In this document: piece after piece, positions 53,254-62,440 of the stretch
How positions within the stretch are numbered: the stretch's first letter is position 1
How the letters are laid out: each line of letters begins with the position of its first letter
NCBI GenBank assembly: GCA_965116695.1
Contig: OZ220706.1
Span: 1,612,001-1,676,000 of the forward strand
Length of the DNA stretch: 64,000 bases
Reading direction: 5' to 3'
DNA from: JAJDTT01 sp965116695
Lineage (GTDB): Bacteria > Acidobacteriota > UBA6911 > RPQK01 > JAJDTT01
The notes under the pieces: model-generated
The model's input: the letters and a program-made list of their open reading frames with translations, nothing else
Database searches by the model: none
Told to the model about the DNA's origin: nothing
Position numbers and translations under genes: made by a program

Positions 53254-54561
53254 ATGCAATCGGACAACGAGACCGTCGCCAGCAACTACTTCATCGCCAA
53301 CTATCCCCCCTTCTCCTTCTGGAAACCGGAGGGCGTGACGGACGCACTGGCGGCCTTGGCGCGCCCCGCGGACCCTGAGACCCCGCTGGGCCTCTACCTC
53401 CACATCCCCTTCTGCCGCAAACGCTGCCACTTCTGCTATTTCAAAGTCTACACGGGCAAGGGCTCCCGGGAGATCCTGGGCTATCTGGACGCGCTGGTCC
53501 GGGAGCTGGGCCTCTACGCCCGCCGGCCCTTCGTCAACGGCCGGGAACTGGACTTCATCTACTTCGGAGGCGGAACTCCGTCCTACCTCTCCACCCGGCA
53601 ACTCTCCGCCCTGGTCGAGGAGTTGAAGCAACATTTCTCCTGGGATCACGCCCGGGAGATCACCTTCGAATGCGAGCCCGGCACGCTGACGCGGGGGAAG
53701 CTGGAGCTTCTGCGCGACCTCGGCGTCACCCGGCTCAGCCTGGGGGTGGAGAACTTCGACGACCATGTCCTGGAGATCAATGGCCGGGCGCACCGCTCCC
53801 GCGAGATCTGGGACGTGTACGAGCGGGCCAGCCGCCTCGACTTCCCGCAGGTCAACATCGATCTCATCGCCGGGATGGTGGACGAGACGGAGGAGAACTG
53901 GCGCCGTTGCGTGGAGAACACCATCCAGCTTCAACCCGACAGCGTCACCGTCTACCAGATGGAGATCCCCTTCAACACCACCATCTACCAGCGTATGCGG
54001 GAGCAGGGGCAGACCCGGGCCCCCGTGGCCGACTGGCCCACCAAGCGCCGCTGGGTGGACCTGGCCTTCCAGGAACTGGAACAAAACGGTTACCACGTGG
54101 CCAGCGCCTACACCGCCGTCCGATCGCCGGAACGGAGCCGGTTCCTCTACCGGGACCAGCTCTGGTCGGGGGCCGACATGGTGGCCCTGGGAGTGGCCTC
54201 CTTCTCCCACGTGGGGGGAACCCATTTCCAGAACGAGCACGACATGGGGCCCTACCTGCGCCGCCTGGACCAGGAGGAGCTCCCACTGCACCGCGCCCTG
54301 ACGCCGACCGGTGAGGAGCGCCTGATCCGGGAGTTGATCCTGCAGTTGAAGCTGGGCCGGGTGCGGACCGGATACTTCCGGAACAAGTTCCAAGTGGACA
54401 TCCTCGAGCGGTTCGCGGACCCCATCGGCAAGCTGGCCGGGGAGGGATACATGACGGCCTCCCCCGAAGGATTGGAACTCAGCCGGGAGGGCCTGCTGCA
54501 GGTAGATCGGCTGCTGCCCCTCTTTTTCCTCCGGGAACATCAAGATTCGCGCTACACGTAA
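53254..54561 (+). CDS. HemN/HemW-like radical SAM protein
   Basis: A 435-residue radical SAM enzyme related to the coproporphyrinogen III oxidase family. The [4Fe-4S]/SAM motif is C54-x3-C58-x2-C61 in HIPFCRKRCHFCYFK. FIYFGGGTPSYLS, EITFECEPGTLT, VTRLSLGVENFDDHVLEING and NIDLIAGMVDETEENW follow as in HemN/HemW proteins. The C-terminal winged-helix-like region is partly kept. HemN-like enzymes in secondary-metabolite clusters catalyse methyl transfer, cyclopropanation and related reactions, while HemW handles heme. Lying zero bases before a halogenase-like gene, it more likely belongs to a tailoring pathway than to heme synthesis. The exact reaction is unknown. Confidence 0.88.
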   Translation: MQSDNETVASNYFIANYPPFSFWKPEGVTDALAALARPADPETPLGLYLHIPFCRKRCHFCYFKVYTGKGSREILGYLDALVRELGLYARRPFVNGRELDFIYFGGGTPSYLSTRQLSALVEELKQHFSWDHAREITFECEPGTLTRGKLELLRDLGVTRLSLGVENFDDHVLEINGRAHRSREIWDVYERASRLDFPQVNIDLIAGMVDETEENWRRCVENTIQLQPDSVTVYQMEIPFNTTIYQRMREQGQTRAPVADWPTKRRWVDLAFQELEQNGYHVASAYTAVRSPERSRFLYRDQLWSGADMVALGVASFSHVGGTHFQNEHDMGPYLRRLDQEELPLHRALTPTGEERLIRELILQLKLGRVRTGYFRNKFQVDILERFADPIGKLAGEGYMTASPEGLELSREGLLQVDRLLPLFFLREHQDSRYT

Positions 54562-55875
54562 ATGACGGAAACCGTCCGAGATTACGACGTGGTGGTGGCC
54601 GGGGGAGGACCCGCCGGCGCCGCCACCGCCGCCTTGCTGGCCCAGGCCGGATGGAAGGTGCTGGTGCTGGAGAAGGAGCGTTTCCCCCGCTACTCGGTGG
54701 GGGAGTCCCTCATGCCCTATTGCTACTTCACCCTGGAGAGGCTGGGTCTGATCGAGCAGCTCAAGCGTTCGGCCTTTCCCCGCAAGTACAGCGTCCAGTT
54801 CGTCTCCACCGGGGGACGCGTCTCCCAGCCCTTCTACTTTTTTCAGCACCTGGACCATGAAGCCTCCACCACCTGGCAGGTCGTGCGCAGCGAGTTCGAT
54901 TCTCTCCTGCTGGACAACGCCCGGGCAAAGGGAGCGACGGTCCGGGAAGAGGTCTCGGTCACCCGGTTGATCCGGGACGCAGGTTCGGTGAAGGGCGTGG
55001 AGGCCGTCGCCCGCGGCGGCGAGAGGTTCCGGGTCCTGGCGCCCATGACCGTCGACGCCACGGGCCGGGCCGCCGTGTCCGCCGCCTCCAATCGCTGGAG
55101 GATCCGGGACCGGGCCCTGAACCGGGCGGCGCTCTGGACCTACTATCGGGGCGCGCTCCGGGACCCGGGCCTGGACGAAGGAGCCACCACCATCGCCTAC
55201 CTGCCCGAGAAGGGGTGGTTCTGGTATATCCCGCTTCCGGAAGACCAGGTCAGCGTCGGCGTCGTCGCCCACAAGAGCTACCTGTTCCGCGACTCCCGGG
55301 ACCTCCAGACCGTGTTCGACCGCGAGACCCGATGCAATCCCTGGATCCGAAAGCACGTGGCGCCGGGACGCCAGGAAGGTCCGGTGAGGCTGACGGGAGA
55401 CTACTCGTACCGGTCACGGTACTGCGCGGCCGCGGGACTGGTGCTGGTGGGAGACGCCTTCGCCTTCCTGGACCCCATCTTCTCCTCGGGCGTGTTCCTG
55501 GCTCTGAAGAGCGGGGAGATGGCCGCCGACGCCATCGACGACGCGCTCAAGGCAGGCGACGTCGGCGCGGACCGGTTCGCCCGGTATGGGCGCGACCTGA
55601 CTCGGGGCATCGAGGCCATGCGGCGCCTGGTCTACGCCTTCTACGATCAGGAGTTCAGCTTCCGGCGGCTTCTGAAACGTCATATGGACCTGAGAGGCGA
55701 CCTCACCGACTGCCTCATCGGTCATCTCTTCCGGGAGTTCGACGACCTTTTCGGCGCCATCGAGGAGCTGGTGGATCTGCCGCCCCCCTTGAAACATGGC
55801 CATCCGCTGGCCGGGGAGGGCTTTCGCCCGCCCGTCCGCCGGGCCGCAACCGCAACCGAACCGGCGATCGGGTAG
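54562..55875 (+). CDS. Flavin-dependent halogenase-like FAD oxidoreductase
   Basis: A 437-residue FAD-dependent enzyme of the tryptophan/phenol/pyrrole halogenase superfamily. The FAD motif is VVAGGGPAGAATAALLAQAG near residue 12, and a second flavin motif VLVGDAFAFLDPIFSSGV lies near 295. The halogenase signature GWxWxIP appears as GWFWYIP at 218-224, and SVGESLMPYCYFTLERLGL is typical of phenol/pyrrole members. A lysine in FPRKYSVQF at about residue 74 sits where the halide-activating lysine is usually found. These support halogenation, although related enzymes are hydroxylases or geranylgeranyl-type reductases. The ATG directly abuts the upstream TAA. Confidence 0.85.
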   Translation: MTETVRDYDVVVAGGGPAGAATAALLAQAGWKVLVLEKERFPRYSVGESLMPYCYFTLERLGLIEQLKRSAFPRKYSVQFVSTGGRVSQPFYFFQHLDHEASTTWQVVRSEFDSLLLDNARAKGATVREEVSVTRLIRDAGSVKGVEAVARGGERFRVLAPMTVDATGRAAVSAASNRWRIRDRALNRAALWTYYRGALRDPGLDEGATTIAYLPEKGWFWYIPLPEDQVSVGVVAHKSYLFRDSRDLQTVFDRETRCNPWIRKHVAPGRQEGPVRLTGDYSYRSRYCAAAGLVLVGDAFAFLDPIFSSGVFLALKSGEMAADAIDDALKAGDVGADRFARYGRDLTRGIEAMRRLVYAFYDQEFSFRRLLKRHMDLRGDLTDCLIGHLFREFDDLFGAIEELVDLPPPLKHGHPLAGEGFRPPVRRAATATEPAIG

Positions 55876-55884
55876 TCGAGTCCA

Positions 55885-56337
55885 GTGGCATACGAATTCA
55901 AGGCCAGCCGACGGGTCCAGTTCGCGGACACGGACATGGCCGGCATCGTCCACTTCGCCAACTTCTTCCGCTTCATGGAGGAGACGGAGCACGAGTTCTA
56001 CCGCTCGCTGGGGTTCGCGGGTCACTTCAGCGGGCCCCGGGGGACGTTGGGTTGGCCCCGGCTCAGCGCCAGTTGCGACTACAGGAAACCGCTCCGGTTC
56101 GAGGACGTGGTGGAGGTCCACCTCCTGGTGCGCGCCAAGGAGGAAAAATACCTCCTCCTGGATTTCATCTTCCGGAAACAATCCCGCAATGGTCTCCAGG
56201 TGGTGGCGGCCGGCGCCCTCAAGGTCGTCTGCGTCCGGGTCTCCGAGGAGACGGGCCGGATGTCCTCCATCCCCATCCCGCCGGAAATCTCCGCCCGGAT
56301 CGAAGCCGCTCCGTCCCGCCTGCTGGAGAGCCTTTGA
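55885..56337 (+). CDS. Hotdog-fold acyl-CoA thioesterase (4-hydroxybenzoyl-CoA thioesterase type)
   Basis: A 150-residue hotdog thioesterase. The active-site motif VQFADTDMAGIVHFANFFRF carries the Asp of 4HBT/YbgC enzymes, and TEHEFYRSLGF follows as in that group. The GTG start at 55885 is nine bases after the halogenase stop. Family members hydrolyse aromatic or short acyl-CoA esters. Next to a PaaK-like ligase it may release the tailored acid from CoA, although removing misprimed substrate is also possible. Confidence 0.88.
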   Translation: MAYEFKASRRVQFADTDMAGIVHFANFFRFMEETEHEFYRSLGFAGHFSGPRGTLGWPRLSASCDYRKPLRFEDVVEVHLLVRAKEEKYLLLDFIFRKQSRNGLQVVAAGALKVVCVRVSEETGRMSSIPIPPEISARIEAAPSRLLESL

Positions 56338-56342
56338 GTCCT

Positions 56343-57608
56343 ATGGAGCCCCCCGGACCGGAAGCCATCCGGAAGCGGCAGCGTGAGAAACTGCAGCGGC
56401 TGCTGGAAACGGTCCGGGCCTCGAACCCGTTCTACCGGGAGAAGCTGGCCCCCGCACCACTGACCCGGAAGCCTCCGAGCCTCCGCGAGTTTCGGCGCCA
56501 CGTTCCGTTCACCGGGAAACGGGAGCTCCTGGAGGACCAGGTCCGGAATCCTCCCTTCGGCCGCAACCTGAGCTTCCCGCTGGATCGGTACACCCGCTTC
56601 AACCAGACCAGCGGCAGCCGGGGCGAACCGCTGCGCTGCCTGGACACGGCCGAGACCTGGGAAAAGATGCTGGACTGCTGGAAGACCGTCTACCGGATGT
56701 CGGGGGTGAAGCCCGGGGACCGCATCTTCTTCGCCTTCTCCTTCGGACCCTTCCTGGGCTTCTGGACCGCCTTCGACGCGGCGCAGGCCCTGGGGACACT
56801 CTGTATTCCGGGCGGCGGGCAGAGCAGCCTGGGACGTCTGCGAGCCATTCTGGACAACCGGGTGGACGTCCTCTGCGCCACGCCGACCTATGCCCTCCAC
56901 CTGGCCGAGGTCGCTGCGGAAAACGGCCTCTCGCTGGGGCAGTCCCCGGTTCGAATCGTGCTGACGGCCGGAGAACCGGGGGGTTGCATCGCGGCCACCC
57001 GCACGCGCCTGGAAGCCGCCTGGGGCGCCCGCCTTCGCGACCACCACGGCATGACGGAGGTGGGGCCCGTCAGCTACGAGTGCCCTTCCCGGCGGGGCGT
57101 CCTGCACGTCCTGGAAAACGCCTATCTGGCCGAGGTGGTGGACCCGGCCACCTCCCGTCCCGTAGCGCCGGGGGAGGCGGGGGAGTTGATTCTGACCACG
57201 CTGGACCGGGTCGGGTCGCCCGTCCTGCGCTACCGGACCGGAGACTTGGTGAAGCCGTCCACCATGAGCCCCTGCGCCTGCGGCCGCTGCGAGCTGGCAC
57301 TGGAGGGCGGCGTTCTGGGCCGGGTCGACGACATGGTGGTGATCCGGGGGGTGAACCTCTTTCCCGCCGCGGTCGAGGAGGTGATCCGGAGACACCCGGA
57401 AATCTCCGAGTTCCGGGTGGAGGTCCACGAGTCGGACGTGCTCAAGGAAATGACGATCCAGATCGAGTCGAGCCAGGGGGAAGGGGGAGCCCGGCAACTG
57501 GAGCGGGAGCTTCACGCCGCCTTTTCGCTGAGAATTCCCGTCTCGCCGGTGCCGCCGGGCACTCTGCCCCGCTTCGAAATGAAGTCACGGCGCTGGATCA
57601 TGAAGTGA
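56343..57608 (+). CDS. Phenylacetate-CoA ligase family (PaaK-like) adenylate-forming enzyme
   Basis: A 421-residue AMP-forming CoA ligase of the PaaK type. Start ATG 56343 is 5 bases after the thioesterase stop; the frame is open upstream but lies inside other genes. Motifs include TRFNQTSGSRGEPLRC (the P-loop-like TSGSTG site), LTAGEPGG, RDHHGMTEVGPVSYE (YGxTE-like), and YRTGDLVKPSTMSPCACGRC ahead of GRVDDMVVIRGVNLFPAAVE. It should activate an aromatic or related acid to a CoA thioester, or transfer it to a carrier. No carrier protein gene is adjacent. It is the last gene of the operon. Confidence 0.9.
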   Translation: MEPPGPEAIRKRQREKLQRLLETVRASNPFYREKLAPAPLTRKPPSLREFRRHVPFTGKRELLEDQVRNPPFGRNLSFPLDRYTRFNQTSGSRGEPLRCLDTAETWEKMLDCWKTVYRMSGVKPGDRIFFAFSFGPFLGFWTAFDAAQALGTLCIPGGGQSSLGRLRAILDNRVDVLCATPTYALHLAEVAAENGLSLGQSPVRIVLTAGEPGGCIAATRTRLEAAWGARLRDHHGMTEVGPVSYECPSRRGVLHVLENAYLAEVVDPATSRPVAPGEAGELILTTLDRVGSPVLRYRTGDLVKPSTMSPCACGRCELALEGGVLGRVDDMVVIRGVNLFPAAVEEVIRRHPEISEFRVEVHESDVLKEMTIQIESSQGEGGARQLERELHAAFSLRIPVSPVPPGTLPRFEMKSRRWIMK

Positions 57609-57644
57609 GTGAGCCGGGGAGCGCCTCCGGCCTCCCGTCGGGAA

Positions 57645-58757
57645 TTACCGGGAACCGGCTCCGAAACAGTAGAGCAACCCGTCCTGGGACCCGACGACGA
57701 CCCGGCCGGCCGCCACCGCGGGGGAAGCGGAAATCCTTCCGCCCGTTCGAAACTCCCACAGCGGCTTCCCTGTTTCCAGGTCCAGCGAGTAGAACCGTCC
57801 GTCATAGGAACCGACCCAGACCCGTCCGTCGGCAATGGCCGGAGAGGAGTCCACTCGAGCCCGGGTGGCATGGGTCCACAACGCCTTTCCGGTGCCGCCA
57901 TCCAGGCAATGGACCAGCTTGTCCCGTCCTCCGACCACGACTCTCCCGCCGAACCGGGCCGCGGACGAGTAGAAGGGAGCCGCCCGCTCCGGAGCCTGGT
58001 AACGCCAGAGCACGGTCCCGGTTTTCAGCCCCACGGCCAGCACCTGGTTGTCGAACGTCCCGAAGACGGCCCGGTCCCCTTCCAGGGACGGGGAGGCCCC
58101 GGTGTAGGCGCCCACATCCACCGTGACCACCGGCTCTCCGTCGGAGACCCGGATCCCGCGCAACATGCCGTCGCACCCCGAGACGTAGGCGATTCCGTCG
58201 AGAACGCCGGGGGTGCAGTGGAGCGGTCCGTCCGTCTCCCGCTTCCAGCGAAGGTCTCCTCCGCCGGCGGAAATGCAATAGAGGTACCCGTCGTAGGAAC
58301 CGACCAGGACCGAGTCTTCCACCACGACGGGGGAAGACTTCACCTCGCCGTCGGTCTGAAAGGTCCAGCGCTTCGTTCCGCCGGCCTCGGACACGGCGTG
58401 GAGCATTCCCGCCAGATCGGCAATGTAGACGCTGCCGCCGGAAACGGCAGCCGAGGACTCTCCAATGGCGTCCTCCGCCTCGTACCGCCAGGCCAGCGCG
58501 CCCGATTCCAGGTCGACAGCATGCAGTTCGCCTCCCGCCGTGCCGACGAAGACGCGCCCTCCGCTGACGGCAGCCGAGGACTCAATGGGATCGCCCGCGT
58601 CGTGAGTCCACGCGAGTTCCGGAGACGCCGGCAACCGGGCTTCGGAAACCCCGGTCAGGGAGGGATTCCCCCGGAACTGAGGCCACTCTCCGGCGTCCCG
58701 CCCGGCGGCGGTCGCCACCTGAAGCACCAGGGCCAAAAACCCGACCGATTTTCGCAA
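57645..58757 (-). CDS. PQQ-type beta-propeller repeat protein, secreted
   Basis: A 370-residue protein with TTG start, preceded by a consensus AGGAGG eight bases upstream. Residues 1-18 form a signal-like sequence (SVGFLALVLQVATAAG). The body is a series of about seven PQQ/pyrrolo-quinoline-type blades, for example SSAAVSGGRVFVGTAGGELH, SSPVVVEDSVLVGSYDGYLY and SSPAIADGRVWVGSYDGRFY. Each ends in an LxWxY/F type strand. These blades form an eight-bladed-type or BamB-like propeller used for protein contacts; PQQ binding is not implied. It converges on the CoA ligase gene and probably is not part of that pathway. Confidence 0.9.
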   Translation of the reverse strand: MRKSVGFLALVLQVATAAGRDAGEWPQFRGNPSLTGVSEARLPASPELAWTHDAGDPIESSAAVSGGRVFVGTAGGELHAVDLESGALAWRYEAEDAIGESSAAVSGGSVYIADLAGMLHAVSEAGGTKRWTFQTDGEVKSSPVVVEDSVLVGSYDGYLYCISAGGGDLRWKRETDGPLHCTPGVLDGIAYVSGCDGMLRGIRVSDGEPVVTVDVGAYTGASPSLEGDRAVFGTFDNQVLAVGLKTGTVLWRYQAPERAAPFYSSAARFGGRVVVGGRDKLVHCLDGGTGKALWTHATRARVDSSPAIADGRVWVGSYDGRFYSLDLETGKPLWEFRTGGRISASPAVAAGRVVVGSQDGLLYCFGAGSR

Positions 58758-58802
58758 GCCCGATTCCTCCTGCCGGCCAGTCTACTACGGGGACGAAGCG
58801 AA

Positions 58803-58890
58803 GGGGCGACCCTGGTGTGTGGTCGCCCTCTTCCTGGTGGCCTGAGCCCGCTTGAAACGAAGAGGGCACCCACAAGGGGTGCCCCGACAT
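58803..58890. repeat. Pair of palindromic REP-like elements
   Basis: GGGGCGACCCTGGTGTGTGG then TCGCCCTC (58803-58831) is a version of the GGGCGACC/GGTCGCCC unit. GGGCACCCACAAGGGGTGCC then CCGAC (58864-58886) is the second kind. They are separated by about 30 bases. The same two kinds occur next to each other after the permease gene at 52982. Confidence 0.85.
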
Positions 58891-58919
58891 CCCTGGTTCT
58901 CCCGAACCACCAGAAAAAT

Positions 58920-59055
58920 GGGGACAGTCCCTAATGGGGAATGGGGACAAGTCCCTAGTGGGGACAGTCCGTAAAATGGGGACAAAAGGGACAGTCCCTA
59001 GTGGGGACAGTCCGTAAAATGGGGACACGAAAGAGGGCACCCGCAAGGGGTGCGC
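58920..59055. repeat. GGGGACAGTCC repeat cluster with a REP-like unit
   Basis: Five GGGACAGTCC-like units lie at about 58921, 58943, 58970, 58989 and 59003. Two long copies of TGGGGACAGTCCGTAAAATG are included. A degenerate GGGCACCCGCAAGGGGTGCG palindrome closes the cluster. The core matches the repeats beside the RAYT gene at 40449 and 41928. Located just upstream of addB. Confidence 0.85.
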
Positions 59056-59153
59056 GTGACGTATTTGACATGGGCGTAAAGTGAGGGCGGAAGTTCCGGC
59101 CAGACGGCGGTACAATTTGAGGCCGATTTCTCCGCGGCTTCTTATCTGTCTAC

Positions 59154-62100
59154 ATGTCATCGAACCAGATTCAGGAGGTCACCTGCTACGAGTCGGTCCC
59201 GGCTGTCGTGAAACCGTGGATCGATTCCCTGGACCGCCCCGGGGAGATTCTGATCCTGGCGTCGACCCGGGCGGCGGCCGACGAACTGGCGCGGGCTCTC
59301 TCCCTGGACTCGCAAGGCCGGATCGGACTCCATCGGTGGACACCGGCTCAACTGGCGGCGGCGCTGGCGACCCCGGAATTGGCGAAGGCGGGTCTGGCTC
59401 CTCTGAGCCGCCTGGGACTGGAGGCCCTGGCCGCGCGGGCCGGTTACCGGAGCCGGGAAGCGGACAGCCCAGGTTACTTTGCTCCCGTCTCCGGAATGCC
59501 CGGCTTCTCCCGCTCCCTGGCATCCACGTTGCTGGACCTGCGTCTGGCTCGAGCCCGCAGCGAACGATTGGCGCAATGCAGCCGGGGCGGACCCCATCTG
59601 GCCATCCTGCTGAAACTGTACACGCGGGAGCTTCAGGCACATTCCCTGGCCGACCGGGCGACGCTGCTGGAGCTGGCAGCCGGGGCTCTGGAGGGGGAGT
59701 CCCCGTGGGCCGGCCTTCCCGTGGTGCTGCTGGACGTTCCTCCCCGTTCCCGGGCCGAGTTCCGCTTCTTCGGCTCCCTCATCGGCGGGTCTCCGGCGGC
59801 GCTGGCCCTGGTTCTCTCCGGGGACGAAACGGGCATGAAGACCTTCCGGGCGCTTCTGAAGGTCGCGGCTCCAACCGAGCCCCGGAACGGAGGAGAGACC
59901 GGCGCTGCGGCTCTTGGCCGGATCCGGTCCAGCCTCTTCGCCGCCGGCGAGGTCGCCAGCGGTTCCATGGATCCCAGCTTTCGACTCTTTTCGGCCGTGG
60001 GCGAGGGTCACGAGTGCGTGGAGATCGCCCGGTCCCTCCTGGAGGAGTCCAAGCGCGGCACGGCCTTCGACCAGATGGCGGTCCTGCTGCGCAATCCCGA
60101 GACCTACCAGTCCCAGATGGAGGAGGCGCTGGCCCGAGCGGGCATCCCCGGTTACTTCAGCCGGGGCATCTCGCGTCCCGACCCGGCGGGACGCGCTCTT
60201 CTGACCCTCCTGGAGTGCGCCGAGGAGGGCCTCACCGCCAGCCGATTCGCCGAGTACCTCTCCCTGGGCCAGGTTCCGAGCGGCCCAGCGTCCCCGGAAA
60301 AGATGGAGCAGGAAGCTCCCTGGGCCGGTCCGGGAGGGGACCTGGAGATGAGCTTCAAGTCCGGCGGCGACGCACCCGCGGGCGCGGACGGCGACCCGGA
60401 CCCGGAAGACGACCGTTCTCCGGTGATCGCCGGCACCCTCAGGACCCCGGCTCACTGGGAACGGCTTCTGGTGGATGCCGCCGTCATCGGCGGCAGGGAC
60501 CGATGGGAAAGCCGGCTCGCCGTCCTGGAATCGGATCTCGTGTCGAAACGGAGTCGAAGGGACCGGGAGGGGAACGGAGCGTCCGGCCAATGGCTCCAGG
60601 ACCGATTGGACCGGCTCCGGAACCTCAGGGATTTCGCCCTGCCGGTCATCGAGTTTCTGGGAGATTTTCCGCACCAGCAGAACTGGCGGTCCTGGTTGGA
60701 GCGGCTCCGGCGGCTGTCCGCTCTGGCTCTGCGCCGGCCGCAGACGGTGCTGTCCCTCCTGGCCGAACTGGAGCCCATGGGGCAGGTGGGACCTGTGACC
60801 CTCGCCGAGGTGCGGGAGGTCCTGAGCCAACGCCTCGGCGTACTGAGACGGGATCCGCCGGAAAAACCCTACGGCAGGGTCTTCGTCGGGACGCCGGGAG
60901 AGGCGTGCGGACGATCCTTCCAGGTGGTCTTTCTCCCCGGTCTCTCGGAGGGAATCTTCCCCCGCAAAACAAACGAAGACCCGCTGCTGCCGGACTCCCT
61001 GCGCCGGCGGGTTTCGGCCCAACTTCCCCTGCTGGCGGACAAGCTCCGGGAGGAACGCCGTTTGCTGCGCGTCGCCCTGGCCGCGGCCTCCCGGCGCCTC
61101 ATCGCCTCCTATCCGCGCATGGATCTGGTGCGGGGACGGTCCCGGGTCCCCTCCCTCTACGCCCTGGAACTGCTGCGCGCAGCCTTGGGACAACTGCCTG
61201 ACCTCCAGGAACTGGAACGGACCAGCGCCGCGGCCTCCAGCAGCCGTCTGGGTTGGACCGCGCCCCGGGATCCGGCTCGAGCCATCGACGACGCCGAGTA
61301 CGATCTGGCCACGCTGGGGCCGGTCCTGCAGGCTCCCAAATCTCAGGACACGGGCCAGGGGCGGTACCTGCTCCTGGTGAATCCGTGGCTGGCGCGGTCT
61401 CTGCGGGCGCGCTACAAGCGCTGGCGCCCGGCCTGGTCGGACGACGACGGGATCCTGGTCCGGTCGGATGCCGAAGCCCGCCGGATTCTGCACAAGCACC
61501 GGCTCCGCAATCGAAGCTATTCCGCCACGGCCCTGGAAAAGTTCGCCGCCTGTCCTTACCGCTTCTTCCTCCACTCCATCCAGAGGTTGCGGCCCAGAGA
61601 AGAGGCCCTGGCTCCGGAGCGCATGGATCCCCTGACCCGGGGCTCCCTGTTCCATGAAGTCCAGTCCCGGCTCTTTCGCCGGCTCCGGGAAGAGGACCTG
61701 CTGCCCATGAACACGGGAAGGTTGGAGCCCATCCTGAGCCGCGCGGACCAGATCCTGGACCAGGCCGCCGAGAGCTTTCGGGAACGCATGGCTCCAATTC
61801 TTCCCTCAGTCTGGGAGTCGGAGGTCGAGGACCTGAGAATCGACCTTCGGACCTGGATCCGCGGGGCCAGCCGGGAGCCGGAGGCATGGATGCCGACCCA
61901 CTTCGATTACGCCTTCGGCCTTGCCGGCGGTAAGGACCGGGACCGGGACGGCACTCCCAAAGAGGCCGTCATCCTGGACGGGATGCGCCTCCGGGGGATC
62001 GTCGACCTGGTGGAAATGCATCCCTCACACCGCGTCCTGCGGATCACCGACCACAAGACCGGCAAGGCCAGGGAGCCCGCACCCCAGTCGGTGGGACATG

Positions 62101-62432
62101 GCGAAACCCTCCAACCCCTCCTCTATTCCCTGGCTGCCCAGGAACTCCTGGGCGTCCCGGTCGTCGGGGGGCGCCTCCACTACTGCACCCAGAGAGGGAA
62201 CTTCCGGATCCACCGGATTCGGCTCGACCAGGAGGGCCGGGACCGGATCGGAGCCGTGCTGGAGACCATCGACCAGGCGGTGGGCGAGGGCTTCCTGCCG
62301 GCCGCGCCTCGCGAGGAGAGCTGCGCCGCCTGCGATTTCCGGGCGGTCTGTGGACCTTACGAAGAGCTTCGCGCCGGCCTCAAGGAGCGCCGGCCCCTGG
62401 AACCTCTCCTGCAGCTTCGGAAACATCCCTGA
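59154..62432 (+). CDS. addB: AddB-like helicase/nuclease subunit
   Basis: A 1092-residue subunit of a RecBCD-type double-strand break repair helicase-nuclease. The N-terminal half is a degenerate helicase region (PGEILILASTRAAADELARA, VEIARSLLEESKRGTAFDQM). The C-terminal RecB-type nuclease has GIVDLVEM (D951), ITDHKTGK (D966, K968) and QPLLYSLAAQELL. The AddB iron-sulfur cluster is complete: C800 in FAACPYRFF, then C1057, C1060 and C1066 in CAACDFRAVC. The ATG lies 8 bases from no strong Shine-Dalgarno; a TACAAT at about 59110 could be a -10 box. addA follows after 8 bases, so both are coexpressed. Confidence 0.9.
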   Translation: MSSNQIQEVTCYESVPAVVKPWIDSLDRPGEILILASTRAAADELARALSLDSQGRIGLHRWTPAQLAAALATPELAKAGLAPLSRLGLEALAARAGYRSREADSPGYFAPVSGMPGFSRSLASTLLDLRLARARSERLAQCSRGGPHLAILLKLYTRELQAHSLADRATLLELAAGALEGESPWAGLPVVLLDVPPRSRAEFRFFGSLIGGSPAALALVLSGDETGMKTFRALLKVAAPTEPRNGGETGAAALGRIRSSLFAAGEVASGSMDPSFRLFSAVGEGHECVEIARSLLEESKRGTAFDQMAVLLRNPETYQSQMEEALARAGIPGYFSRGISRPDPAGRALLTLLECAEEGLTASRFAEYLSLGQVPSGPASPEKMEQEAPWAGPGGDLEMSFKSGGDAPAGADGDPDPEDDRSPVIAGTLRTPAHWERLLVDAAVIGGRDRWESRLAVLESDLVSKRSRRDREGNGASGQWLQDRLDRLRNLRDFALPVIEFLGDFPHQQNWRSWLERLRRLSALALRRPQTVLSLLAELEPMGQVGPVTLAEVREVLSQRLGVLRRDPPEKPYGRVFVGTPGEACGRSFQVVFLPGLSEGIFPRKTNEDPLLPDSLRRRVSAQLPLLADKLREERRLLRVALAAASRRLIASYPRMDLVRGRSRVPSLYALELLRAALGQLPDLQELERTSAAASSSRLGWTAPRDPARAIDDAEYDLATLGPVLQAPKSQDTGQGRYLLLVNPWLARSLRARYKRWRPAWSDDDGILVRSDAEARRILHKHRLRNRSYSATALEKFAACPYRFFLHSIQRLRPREEALAPERMDPLTRGSLFHEVQSRLFRRLREEDLLPMNTGRLEPILSRADQILDQAAESFRERMAPILPSVWESEVEDLRIDLRTWIRGASREPEAWMPTHFDYAFGLAGGKDRDRDGTPKEAVILDGMRLRGIVDLVEMHPSHRVLRITDHKTGKAREPAPQSVGHGETLQPLLYSLAAQELLGVPVVGGRLHYCTQRGNFRIHRIRLDQEGRDRIGAVLETIDQAVGEGFLPAAPREESCAACDFRAVCGPYEELRAGLKERRPLEPLLQLRKHP

Positions 62433-62440
62433 GCGGCCTC

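Noticed and set aside
55215..56342. Long plus-strand frame extending the CoA ligase upstream
   Set aside because: That part is out of frame with the halogenase and thioesterase genes that clearly occupy the DNA; the ATG at 56343 gives the normal family N-terminus.
57801..58290. Alternative minus-strand frame in the PQQ-propeller gene
   Set aside because: It is an off-frame reading of a well-supported repeat protein.
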